Shown here piece by piece: positions 7,526-15,098 of a stretch of 37,008 bases of DNA (its first letter is position 1; each line of letters opens with the position of its first letter). The notes below the pieces were generated by a model, which saw only the letters and a list, made by a program, of their open reading frames with translations, searched no databases and was not told the origin of the DNA. Both the position numbers and the translations under genes were made by a program. This DNA is from Prevotella sp. UBA4339 (GTDB taxonomy: Bacteria > Bacteroidota > Bacteroidia > Bacteroidales > Bacteroidaceae): the NCBI GenBank assembly GCA_002393725.1, contig DGTJ01000072.1, positions 9,466 through 46,473 on the forward strand. The letters are read 5' to 3'.

Positions 7526-9469
7526 TCAAAAGTCTTTCGTCATTTCTGCCACGCGTGAGTTCACCTCGTCGATAAACTCCTGAATGGTCTTTACACTCTG
7601 CTCGCCACCACCCTGAGGACGAACGGCAACAGTACCATCCTGCTCCTCCTTCTCACCGACGATGACCATATATGGAATGCGCTTCAACTCATTGTCGCGT
7701 ATCTTACGTCCCAGCTTCTCGTTGCGCAGGTCGATGGTAGCACGCACCCCACCCTCGGAGAACTTCTTGCACACCTCCTGGGCATAGTCGTTGAACTTCT
7801 CTGAAAGCGGCAGGATAGCCACCTGATCAGGAGTAAGCCAGAGCGGGAAGTGACCGCTGGTATGCTCGATAAGCACAGCAGTGAAACGCTCCAGCGATCC
7901 GAATGGAGCACGGTGGATCATCACAGGAGTCTTCTTGGTATTGTCCTCGTCGGTATATTCGAGCTGGAAGCGCTTTGGCAGGTTGTAGTCCACCTGGATA
8001 GTACCCAGCTGCCAGCGACGACCGATAGCGTCCTTGATCATAAAGTCGAGCTTAGGTCCATAGAAAGCAGCCTCGCCATACTCCACCTTGGCATTCAGGC
8101 CCTTCTCCTGACAAGCCTCGACGATAGCCTTCTCAGCCAATGCCCAGTCCTCGTCGGTACCCACATACTTTGTGTGGTCGTTAGGATCACGGAGCGAGAT
8201 CTGCGCCTCGAAGTTGAAGCCGAAGGCAGTAAGCACTACACCGATGATATCCATCACATTGAGGAACTCCTGCTTAACCTGGTCTGGACGACAGAAGAGA
8301 TGGGCATCATCCTGAGTGAACGAACGCACACGAGTCAGTCCATGAAGCTCTCCACTCTGCTCATAGCGATATACAGTACCGAATTCGGCAATACGCAGAG
8401 GCAGGTCCTTGTACGAACGCGGTTTCCATGCGAAGATCTCGCAGTGGTGAGGACAGTTCATCGGCTTCAGCATATATTCCTCATCTTCCTCCGGAGTGGT
8501 GATAGGACGGAATGAGTCCTGACCGTAGTGGGCATAGTGACCAGAAGTGACATACAGACTCTTGCCACCGATGTGCGGAGTGATGACCTCCTGATAGCCA
8601 TAGCGCCTCTGAACCTTACGCAAGTGATCCTGCAAGCGCAGGCGAAGGTCTGTTCCCTTCGGCAGCCAGATAGGAAGGCCCTTACCTACTTTCTCCGAGA
8701 ACATAAACAGCTCCATCTCTTTACCTATCTTACGGTGGTCGCGCTTCTTTGCCTCCTCCAGCATCTCCAGATACTCATCGAGCATCTTCTTCTTTGGGAA
8801 AGAGATACCATACAGACGCTGCATCTGCTCGCGGTTAGCATCGCCACGCCAGAAAGCACCTGCCACAGAGGTAAGCTTTACGGCCTTTATCTCGCCTGTA
8901 TCCATGAGGTGCGGACCGCGGCAGAGGTCAGTGAAGTTACCCTGCGTGTATGTTGTGATGGTACCGTCTTCCAGGTCCTGCTCGATATGCTCGCACTTAT
9001 ATGTCTGACCGTCAGCAGCAAACTGCTTCAGGGCATCGGCCTTGGCAACCTCCTTGCGAACCACAGGCTCCTTCTTGCCTGCCAGCTCCTTCATCTTTGC
9101 CTCAATCTTCGGGAAGTCGCTCTCCTTGATGCTCTCGCCATCCTTAAGCAGCACATCATAGAAGAAACCGTTCTCTACTGCAGGACCGAAACCGAACTGT
9201 ATACCGGGATAGAGCTCCTGCAGAGCCTCTGCCAACAGGTGGGCAGAAGTGTGCCAGAAGGTATGCTTACCCTCTTCGTCATCAAACTTATAGAGTTCAA
9301 TCTTGGCATCCTCATTGATAGGACGATTCAACTCAACAGTCTCACCGTTTACACCGCAACTCACGACGCTGCGTGCGAGAGCCGGAGAGATACTCTCTGC
9401 AATCTGTAAGCCAGTTACGCCCTGTTCATACGAACGAACAGATCCGTCTGGAAATGTAATATTAATCAT
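7526..9469 (-). CDS. thrS: Threonyl-tRNA synthetase
   Basis: Charges tRNA-Thr in the cytosol. The 647 residues have the full class II ThrRS architecture: an N-terminal TGS domain (MINITFPDGSVRSYEQGVTG), an editing domain with HTSAH near residues 73-77 and a CRGPHLMDTG segment, a catalytic core with the zinc-site Cys in MNCPHHCEIFAW and motif 2 at RSFTQDDAHLFC, motif 3 near IHRAPFGSLERF, and a C-terminal anticodon-binding domain. The start is ATG 9469, supported by the canonical promoter at 9503-9534. In other Bacteroidales thrS usually follows the ruvX-def-TPR genes directly; here a broken gene and repeats lie between. infC follows after a repeat-bearing 154-bp spacer. Confidence 0.98.
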   Translation of the reverse strand: MINITFPDGSVRSYEQGVTGLQIAESISPALARSVVSCGVNGETVELNRPINEDAKIELYKFDDEEGKHTFWHTSAHLLAEALQELYPGIQFGFGPAVENGFFYDVLLKDGESIKESDFPKIEAKMKELAGKKEPVVRKEVAKADALKQFAADGQTYKCEHIEQDLEDGTITTYTQGNFTDLCRGPHLMDTGEIKAVKLTSVAGAFWRGDANREQMQRLYGISFPKKKMLDEYLEMLEEAKKRDHRKIGKEMELFMFSEKVGKGLPIWLPKGTDLRLRLQDHLRKVQRRYGYQEVITPHIGGKSLYVTSGHYAHYGQDSFRPITTPEEDEEYMLKPMNCPHHCEIFAWKPRSYKDLPLRIAEFGTVYRYEQSGELHGLTRVRSFTQDDAHLFCRPDQVKQEFLNVMDIIGVVLTAFGFNFEAQISLRDPNDHTKYVGTDEDWALAEKAIVEACQEKGLNAKVEYGEAAFYGPKLDFMIKDAIGRRWQLGTIQVDYNLPKRFQLEYTDEDNTKKTPVMIHRAPFGSLERFTAVLIEHTSGHFPLWLTPDQVAILPLSEKFNDYAQEVCKKFSEGGVRATIDLRNEKLGRKIRDNELKRIPYMVIVGEKEEQDGTVAVRPQGGGEQSVKTIQEFIDEVNSRVAEMTKDF

Positions 9470-9502
9470 ACCTTAATTATATAAATAATTGAATTCAGGG
9501 CG

Positions 9503-9534
9503 CAAAAGTACACAAAAAAGCCGAAAGCACCAAA
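9503..9534 (-). promoter_or_regulatory. Canonical Bacteroidetes promoter of thrS
   Basis: On the minus strand the -7 box TACTTTTG (9503-9510) is preceded by TTTG (9531-9534) with exactly 20 bp between. The -33 TTTG falls in the loop of the upstream gene's terminator hairpin. Confidence 0.82.
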
Positions 9535-9543
9535 CTTTCGGCT
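9519..9543 (-). terminator. Terminator downstream of the metallophosphoesterase remnant
   Basis: Perfect 9-bp stem AGCCGAAAG / CTTTCGGCT with a 7-nt loop, followed on the minus strand by a run of six T. It lies between the broken gene (ends 9571) and thrS and overlaps the thrS promoter. Confidence 0.82.
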
Positions 9544-9570
9544 GTTTTTTACGAATTAATTTTGTTACTA

Positions 9571-10311
9571 TTACTTAGCTCCAGGGATGTTAAGCACCAC
9601 ATCAAGGTCGTTGGTCCTGCTACTGAGCGAGCTCACTTCCTGGTTGGTATCGGTAAGCATACTTGTCAGTATGGGCTTGAGATATGCCATCAACAATGTA
9701 TGTATCAATCCTACGGTAGCGTCGAGGCTCGCGTCGTCGCCACTCCCTTTCATCCGCTGTATGCACAGTTGCTTCACAGCCGCATCGATGTCGGCAATAA
9801 GCACCTGACCGCGTGGATTATCGTTCTCGTTGCCAGTGAGGTGTATCATGAAGACGTCTCTGAGCGAATCACCGAGATACTCCATGATCAGTTCGCCAGC
9901 CTCCTGTGGCGTGTTGGGCAGCAGCATGGCGGGTACTCCGAGCGTTGGGAGAACGCTGCGATATGATTCTATCGTGGGCCAGTATTCATTGATGTGCCAC
10001 ACCAGTCCGTCGACGATGTTCGTAGAACTGCGCTTGTAGCACTCTTGCCTGAGGTTGGCAATTGATGGTATCGAGCTGATGTAGCCCGTGCTGACATCCC
10101 AGCGCGTGAAGTCGGTGTTGGTTCTGATCATGCGCCACGGATTTGGATAGCCAACAGCTGAGCCAGTGGATATGTCTATCAAACTGTCGACGCCGGCATC
10201 TGAATGAACCCTGTACTGGGCGATGTCCTGCAGGTGCTGGTGACCGGTGAACACGAGATGTATGCCGTGCTCCATCATTTCCTCAGAAATCTTTTCTGCA
10301 AAAACGTCCGA
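9571..10311 (-). pseudogene. Truncated metallophosphoesterase (C-terminal part only)
   Basis: The frame is open from a stop at 10312-10314 down to 9571. It starts abruptly at SDVFAEKISEEMMEHG and runs directly into VFTGHQHLQD, the last metal-binding block (GHxH) of calcineurin-like phosphoesterases. All earlier metal-binding motifs (the DxH, GDxxD and GNH blocks) are absent and are not found in other frames upstream, so about half of the enzyme is missing. The remaining 235-246 residues read well, with no internal stops. The upstream 175 bp are non-coding repeats, with no promoter box and no good ribosome site. A short expressed protein starting at ATG 10278 cannot be excluded, but it would lack the catalytic centre. 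The truncation and adjoining array interrupt the otherwise conserved TPR-thrS neighbourhood. Confidence 0.72.
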
Positions 10312-10363
10312 TTATAACGTTTCCTTGCAAATCCTCGAAATGTCGAAAAATGTTCATCAAAAC

Positions 10364-10440
10364 GAATAGTGCCACTTTTCGACCTGAATAGTGGCACTAT
10401 TCGACCCGAATTATGGCACTATTCACCCCGAATTACTGTC
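10364..10440. repeat. Array of four dyad-symmetric units, 22-bp period
   Basis: Units begin GAAT at 10364, 10386, 10408 and 10430, exactly 22 bp apart. The clearest unit contains GAATAGTGGCACTATTCG, whose halves AATAGTG and CACTATT are complementary around one base; unit 4 is degenerate. The array lies between the TPR gene's stop (10488) and the break point of the truncated metallophosphoesterase (10312). The core word closely resembles that of the array at 30899-30973. Confidence 0.8.
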
Positions 10441-10487
10441 CTTCGAAACATGTCAAAAACAATTGAAAGAAAAAATAGGAGTGCACT

Positions 10488-12485
10488 CTACTTCTGGCGA
10501 TACTGCTTTATGACGCTATAAGCACTATATATGCCAAGCTCACCGGCCTTGCTCAAGTCGGATACTCCCTCCTGAATCCTGCCGGAATAGATATGCGTAA
10601 GACCACGATTAAACCATGCCTCGGGGATATTCGCATCAAGCTCGATGGCATGGTTGAAATCATCGATGGCATGCTGATAGTCCTTACGGATCGCATAGAG
10701 ACAGCCGCGATTATAGTGAAGATATGCATTATTGGGTGAGAGCTTCAATGCTTCGCAAAGGTCGCTGAGGACATTGGCAGACTTCAGCTCAATATTAGTA
10801 CCCTGAGCAGCATTGAACTCATTGATACGAGCCTGGCATACAGCACGTTGCCAATATGCAAGAGTAGACGTAGAGTCAATCTGCAACATAGTCGACAGGT
10901 CATCGATGGCAGAGTCGAAGTTCTGGATAGCGGAATAAGCTACAGCACGGAGCATGAGCAGCGGTACGACCTTCTTGTCGCTCTTCGCCTCACCTATCGC
11001 CACTGTCAGGGAGTCAAGATATGCAAAATAGCGCTTCATACTCTTCTCATCGATATTCGGCTGGTTGGCTCCGATATAGACCTTATGAGACTGCGAGCTC
11101 TGATTGAAGGCATCCACTTCACGGTCAAAGGCTATATACTGATGCAAGTCATCATTGACAGACTGTAACAACAACGCATACATCGGCTGCCACGACATAT
11201 CCACCTTGCGGTTCTGCACTCGCCCACGATAGTCGCTCTTATACTCATGCTCAACCTCCTGCTCGTCGGCCACAACAAGTTGGTTGTACTTCTCCAGATC
11301 AGTATCACTCTTACGTCGCATCTGCTTCTTGGAAAGGCGCGTCTGCTTGCCAAACCTCTTGTCCATCTGAGCCTTGAGGATACGGAACTCGTCGAGCTCT
11401 GCCTGGCGGGTATTGCCAAGACGCCGGTAGCAGGCAGCACGATGCTGAAGACCGAACCAGAAATTTGGAAATTCGTCGATAACCTTGGAATAGTCAGCAA
11501 TAGCAGCTCTGAGATTACCCGTCTGTTCAAGGAGGAGTGCACGATTGAAGAGCGCCATAAGGTTATTAGGCTCAAGCTTAAGCACAAAGTCGAAGTCTTC
11601 GATTCCACGGTTGTCATCGCCCACCTGAGCCCTCAGCAGTCCGCGGTTATAGTGTCCGAGGAAATTGTTGGGGTCGAGGTCGAGAGCAGTGTCGTAGTCG
11701 GCCATTGCCCCACGAAGGCCGTTCTGATTGTATCGGGCCATGGCGCGGTTGATGTAATATGCGGCATTCTTTGGCTGCAGATGAATTGCCTTGGTGAGGA
11801 ATCCCTCTCCCTCCTTCCATTTCTGTCGTGCAAGGCTTATGATTGCCCGTTCTGCCCAGATACCAGCATCGTAAGGATCGAGGTCAAGGCTCTTATCGAG
11901 AGATTTCACTGCCGATGTTGTGTCCTTCTTAAGCATATAGATCTCCGCCTGCATCGAATAGGCACGGGCATAGCCCGACCAGTGCATCAGCATCGTGTCT
12001 ATCTCTGCAAGACCGCGATCATAGTCTTTCTCGTTTATGCGGCAGAGAATCCGGTTATGCCAAAGGCTCTGATTGTCAGGATTATAGCGGAGGGCATGGG
12101 TATAGTCTTCGATGGCCTCGGCATACTTCTTCTGATTAATGCGGCAGAGACCGCGCAGCTCGTAGCAGCTCACCACGTACGGATTGCGTTCTATCGCCTC
12201 TGTACAGTCGCTCTCGGCCCCACGGAAATCATCAAGATAGAACTTAGCCACTCCTCGGAAGAACCAAGGCTCATAAAGATAAGGCTTGGCACCTATCGCC
12301 TGATTGAAATACTGTATCGACAGCACATAATCCTCGTAATAGAGTGCCGAGCGGCCTATCATCACAAGGCGGTCGGTATTGTACTGGGCATGTATAGGCA
12401 AAAAGGCGAGAAGGCACAGAAGCAAAACAGCCTGATGCCTAACACCTCTTATCCAAGACACCATATCCCAGACCTTCCTCAGCAT
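10488..12485 (-). CDS. Large secreted tetratricopeptide-repeat protein
   Basis: 665 residues with an N-terminal signal or anchor (hydrophobic VLLLCLLAFLPIHAQ, cleavage near residues 33-34), then nearly continuous TPR units. Characteristic 34-residue repeats are visible from about residue 38 to 370 (for example YYINRAMARYNQNGLRGAMA, LGHYNRGLLRAQVGDDNRGI) and again from about 500 to 650 (LHYNRGCLYAIRKDYQHAID). A basic linker (KKQMRRKSDTD) separates the two blocks. TPR superhelices are protein-binding scaffolds, so a periplasmic or envelope role is likely but the partner is unknown. The gene starts 6 bp after def, at the end of the SPOR-ruvX-def group. No terminator is clear at its 3' end, where the 22-bp repeat array begins. 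Confidence 0.85.
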   Translation of the reverse strand: MLRKVWDMVSWIRGVRHQAVLLLCLLAFLPIHAQYNTDRLVMIGRSALYYEDYVLSIQYFNQAIGAKPYLYEPWFFRGVAKFYLDDFRGAESDCTEAIERNPYVVSCYELRGLCRINQKKYAEAIEDYTHALRYNPDNQSLWHNRILCRINEKDYDRGLAEIDTMLMHWSGYARAYSMQAEIYMLKKDTTSAVKSLDKSLDLDPYDAGIWAERAIISLARQKWKEGEGFLTKAIHLQPKNAAYYINRAMARYNQNGLRGAMADYDTALDLDPNNFLGHYNRGLLRAQVGDDNRGIEDFDFVLKLEPNNLMALFNRALLLEQTGNLRAAIADYSKVIDEFPNFWFGLQHRAACYRRLGNTRQAELDEFRILKAQMDKRFGKQTRLSKKQMRRKSDTDLEKYNQLVVADEQEVEHEYKSDYRGRVQNRKVDMSWQPMYALLLQSVNDDLHQYIAFDREVDAFNQSSQSHKVYIGANQPNIDEKSMKRYFAYLDSLTVAIGEAKSDKKVVPLLMLRAVAYSAIQNFDSAIDDLSTMLQIDSTSTLAYWQRAVCQARINEFNAAQGTNIELKSANVLSDLCEALKLSPNNAYLHYNRGCLYAIRKDYQHAIDDFNHAIELDANIPEAWFNRGLTHIYSGRIQEGVSDLSKAGELGIYSAYSVIKQYRQK

Positions 12486-12491
12486 TTGCCT

Positions 12492-13052
12492 TTATCTCCT
12501 GACCGGTTTTGTGCGATAAGAACAGCGATAGCGCCCCTTGATCAATGCAGCCAGCTTGCTCTTGACAAGCTGCTTGCGAAGGGGAGAGATACGGTCTACG
12601 AACATCTTTCCGTCGAGATGATCAAACTCATGCTGCATCACCCGGGCAAGATATCCCTCGATCCATTCGTCATGATGCTTAAACTCCTCATCGTCCCACT
12701 CCACATGAATACGAGTAGGACGAACCACCTTCTCGTGAATGGCAGGCAGAGAGAGGCATCCCTCTTCTGATGAATCGGTGTTCGACTCATCGTACTCTAT
12801 GATATGAGGATTGATGAACACCTGGCGGAAGCCTTTATACTCCGGCAGATCTTCCGACAGCACGTCGAGGTCGATGACAGAGAGACGGATAGCCTTACCG
12901 ATCTGAGGTGCAGCCAGTCCGATACCATCCGACTCCGCAAGTGTCTCCCACATATCCTCGATAAGCTTCTTCAGATCGGGATAGTCGGGGGTTATATCTT
13001 CAGCCACCTTTCGAAGTACAGGCTGACCATATATATAAATAGGTAATATCAC
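12492..13052 (-). CDS. def: Peptide deformylase
   Basis: Removes the formyl group from the N-terminal Met of nascent proteins; metalloenzyme. All three family motifs are present: GIGLAAPQ at residues 43-50, EGCLS at 97-101 (Cys99 metal ligand), and HEFDH at 141-145 (two His ligands and catalytic Glu142). 186 residues, the normal length. The start is GTG at 13052, giving MILPIYIYGQPVLR, which fits the family start exactly; no ATG fits. The GTG is embedded in the perfect palindrome TATCACGTGATA (13047-13058). The gene lies 36 bp after ruvX and 6 bp before the TPR gene. Confidence 0.97.
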   Translation of the reverse strand: MILPIYIYGQPVLRKVAEDITPDYPDLKKLIEDMWETLAESDGIGLAAPQIGKAIRLSVIDLDVLSEDLPEYKGFRQVFINPHIIEYDESNTDSSEEGCLSLPAIHEKVVRPTRIHVEWDDEEFKHHDEWIEGYLARVMQHEFDHLDGKMFVDRISPLRKQLVKSKLAALIKGRYRCSYRTKPVRR

Positions 13053-13088
13053 GTGATAAAATTAGAAATAATGGATTAGAAATTATGA

Positions 13089-13502
13089 TTACTTACGTGA
13101 GCGGAGATAGTCCTCGAGGATAATTGTGGCACTTATCTCATCCACCAGGGCCTTGTCCTGACGTGCTTTCTTCCTGAGGCCTCCGTCGAGCATCGCCTGA
13201 TGGGCCAGGACGGAAGTAAAGCGCTCGTCAAAATATTCTATCGGGACTTGGGGTATCGCCTTGCGCCACCTGCTGACGAACTGCTGCACACGGGCAAGAT
13301 TCTCACTGGGCTGACCGTTAGGCTGACGAGGCTCACCGATGATGATACGCTCAACAGGCTCTTTGGCAAGATAAGCCTTAAGCCACTCGAAAAGCTCTGA
13401 CGTAGAAACAGTCGCCAACCCTCCAGCTATAATCTGTAACGGGTCGGTGACTGCTATGCCAGTACGCTTCTTACCGTAATCTATTGACAGTATCCGCGCC
13501 AA
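13089..13502 (-). CDS. ruvX: Putative pre-16S rRNA nuclease / Holliday junction resolvase-like (YqgF)
   Basis: RNase H-fold nuclease, shown in E. coli to act in 16S rRNA 5'-end processing and earlier proposed as a Holliday junction resolvase. The 137 residues contain the family blocks SIDYGKKRTGIAVTD (first acidic residue Asp7), ERIIIGEPRQPNG, YFDERFTSVLA and DEISATIILEDYL (C-terminal acidic residue). The start is a TTG at 13502, 5 bp after the SPOR gene stop; no ATG or GTG exists between the previous in-frame stop (13515-13517) and the first conserved residues. It is therefore translated from a non-ATG codon and probably coupled to the gene before it. Confidence 0.94.
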   Translation of the reverse strand: MARILSIDYGKKRTGIAVTDPLQIIAGGLATVSTSELFEWLKAYLAKEPVERIIIGEPRQPNGQPSENLARVQQFVSRWRKAIPQVPIEYFDERFTSVLAHQAMLDGGLRKKARQDKALVDEISATIILEDYLRSRK

Positions 13503-13507
13503 ACTGC

Positions 13508-14020
13508 TTATTGGTTAGAGAGCAACCAAGCGTCCTTGTAAGCCTCCTGCTCACGGAACTGATCGCGGCAACGGGCTGCGTCGGCCTTGCTGTCGAAGGT
13601 GGCAGCTACTACACGGAACATATTGCGATCCTCATTCTTTACGATCTGAGCATCATAGCCAGCATTCTTAAGACGCTGCTGCAATCCCTCGGCATTTGAC
13701 TGCAAGCCGAATGAGCCAACAACGACACTGTATGCCTTCAAGCCACTGCCATTAACAACGGCAACACGCTCTGAGCGAACAGATACATTGTCATAGTTGT
13801 CTACTCTGCGAACCTCGTTGGCAGGCTTTGTCTGAACGGGTGCAACCACTGCCGGCTCCTCGTAAGTGGCAGGCTGGGTAGTAGTCTGCTGCTGAGCTGT
13901 CTGAGTGTCATACTGCTTGGCCTTCTCGTAAGCCTTTTTATAGGCACTTTCACTTGATTTACAACTTGTCATGCTCAGTGCGAGGCAGAATCCTGCACAC
14001 AATACAATGTACTTCTTCAT
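13508..14020 (-). CDS. SPOR-domain lipoprotein
   Basis: 170 residues. The signal peptide MKKYIVLCAGFCLALSMTSC ends at a lipobox with Cys20. A Gln/Thr-rich linker follows (about residues 40-75), then a SPOR domain from about residue 93 to 168 (AYSVVVGSFGLQSNAEGLQQ, FRVVAATFDSKADAARCRDQ). SPOR domains bind glycan strands of peptidoglycan lacking stem peptides and gather at the division septum, so a role in division or cell-wall remodelling at the inner face of the outer membrane is likely. It is the first gene of the run SPOR-ruvX-def-TPR. A one-mismatch -7 box (TAATTTCG, 14068-14075) lies 47 bp upstream. Confidence 0.88.
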   Translation of the reverse strand: MKKYIVLCAGFCLALSMTSCKSSESAYKKAYEKAKQYDTQTAQQQTTTQPATYEEPAVVAPVQTKPANEVRRVDNYDNVSVRSERVAVVNGSGLKAYSVVVGSFGLQSNAEGLQQRLKNAGYDAQIVKNEDRNMFRVVAATFDSKADAARCRDQFREQEAYKDAWLLSNQ

Positions 14021-14067
14021 TTGCTTAAATTATTTTAATGTTATACTTCTGTTTCAAATATTTGCTG

Positions 14068-14075
14068 CGAAATTA
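14068..14075 (-). promoter_or_regulatory. Possible -7 box TAATTTCG for the SPOR-ruvX-def operon
   Basis: One mismatch to TAnnTTTG, in the usual AT-rich context and at a plausible distance from ATG 14020. There is no -33 match; low certainty. Confidence 0.35.
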
Positions 14076-14191
14076 CAAAATATCGGGCAAAAAGACCAAA
14101 AAAAACTGCATAAAGTTTGTTAAATGAAGGAAATATGGCCGTTTTAACAAAAAATGACAGGCAAAAGAGGGCTAAATTCGAAATAATTCCG

Positions 14192-14199
14192 TAAATTTG
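14192..14199 (+). promoter_or_regulatory. -7 promoter box TAAATTTG for the YtxH cassette
   Basis: Full TAnnTTTG match 38 bp before ATG 14238, divergent from the SPOR operon. The -33 element is not recognisable. Confidence 0.65.
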
Positions 14200-14237
14200 C
14201 GAAGTGTAAACAAATGTTTAATTCAAATCATACTAAT

Positions 14238-14450
14238 ATGAAGAGTTTAGGTTATATCGGAGCATTCCTCGGTGGTGCCATTGCAGGCGCAGCCCTCGGA
14301 ATCCTTATGGCTCCTGAAAAGGGACAGGACACTCGTGTGAAGATTACTGACGCTGTAGAAGGCTTCCTCAAGAAGCACAACATCAAGCTCAGCCGAAAGG
14401 AAGTAGTCGACTTGGTAGACGACATTGAGGACGCTTCTGACGAAATTTAA
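14238..14450 (+). CDS. YtxH-like membrane-anchored protein
   Basis: 70 residues starting at ATG 14238; an ATG 8 codons upstream lies very close to the promoter box and is less likely. The N-terminal segment GYIGAFLGGAIAGAALGILM followed by APEKG is the YtxH-family signature: a glycine-zipper-like membrane helix followed by a Pro-Glu-Lys-Gly turn. The rest is a charged cytosolic helix (KITDAVEGFLKKHNIKLSRK). The family is linked to general stress in Bacillus; its biochemical role is not settled. It begins a compact three-gene unit, with 3 bp to the next gene. Confidence 0.85.
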   Translation: MKSLGYIGAFLGGAIAGAALGILMAPEKGQDTRVKITDAVEGFLKKHNIKLSRKEVVDLVDDIEDASDEI

Positions 14451-14453
14451 GAG

Positions 14454-14804
14454 ATGCTGTCAAGCGACAAGAACGTAGAAACGATTGCGCAACTCATCGA
14501 GGTACTCAAGCATTACCTCGGACTTCAGACAGAGTATCTGAAACTTGACGTGATTGACAAGGTGGTACGCCTTCTTACTGCTGCCACCTTGGCAATCGTG
14601 TTCGTACTAATCATTATTGCCGTATTTATGTATGCCTCATTTGCCACTGCTTTCTGGCTGGCGGCATACATCGGGACTGCAAAGGCTTTCCTCGTAGTTG
14701 GAGGATTCCACCTGCTGATATTCATACTGTTCGTGATATTCCGCAAGTCATGGATAGAGAAGCCGTTAGTTCGTTTCCTTGCAGGGCTGTTCCTCAGCAA
14801 ATAG
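14454..14804 (+). CDS. Phage_holin_3_6 / YqjE-type small membrane protein
   Basis: 116 residues. A soluble amphipathic N-terminal helix (residues 8-40) is followed by two membrane helices, about 44-65 (LAIVFVLIIIAVFMYASFAT) and 78-96 (KAFLVVGGFHLLIFILFVIF), with a basic tail. This is the layout of the family named for phage holins but found in bacterial chromosomes as YqjE. The context has no phage genes, so lysis is unlikely; an envelope-stress role like the proteobacterial yqjD-yqjE-yqjK group is more probable. It lies 3 bp after the YtxH gene and 17 bp before the next. Confidence 0.8.
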   Translation: MLSSDKNVETIAQLIEVLKHYLGLQTEYLKLDVIDKVVRLLTAATLAIVFVLIIIAVFMYASFATAFWLAAYIGTAKAFLVVGGFHLLIFILFVIFRKSWIEKPLVRFLAGLFLSK

Positions 14805-14821
14805 ATTAATTCCCGACTATC

Positions 14822-15097
14822 ATGTTACCAGTAAAGGACACCACTCATACCTATCGCACTCTGGAGGAGATCCGTCAGCGCAAGGAAGAGCTTGCACAAC
14901 AGATTTCCAGCGACAGCACGCGCTTCTCAACATTGTGGAACGATGTATTCATCAAAAAAGAGAACACCTCAAAGGGCGACTACATCGCAAGTCTGGTGAG
15001 CAAGGGATTCGTTGCCTTCGATGCCTTCCTTATGGTACGTAAGCTGATGAAGACATACGGGTTCCTGACAGGCAAGTCAAAGAAGAAAAAGAAATAA
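14822..15097 (+). CDS. Small basic protein of the YtxH cassette, function unknown
   Basis: 91 residues. A charged N-terminal helix (TYRTLEEIRQRKEELAQQIS) leads to a moderately hydrophobic segment (residues about 58-76, VSKGFVAFDAFLMVRKLMK) and a lysine-only tail. It reads as a peripheral or single-pass membrane protein. Position as third gene after YtxH and YqjE-like proteins recalls YqjK in proteobacteria, but I see no decisive sequence match and this is inference from order. Its stop is separated from the convergent MBL gene's stop by one base, with no hairpin terminator. Confidence 0.72.
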   Translation: MLPVKDTTHTYRTLEEIRQRKEELAQQISSDSTRFSTLWNDVFIKKENTSKGDYIASLVSKGFVAFDAFLMVRKLMKTYGFLTGKSKKKKK

Positions 15098-15098
15098 G

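Noticed and set aside
14454..14804. Phage holin, i.e. a prophage remnant
   Set aside because: The family name is historical; no endolysin, integrase or structural phage genes are nearby and the gene sits in a stress-type cassette.
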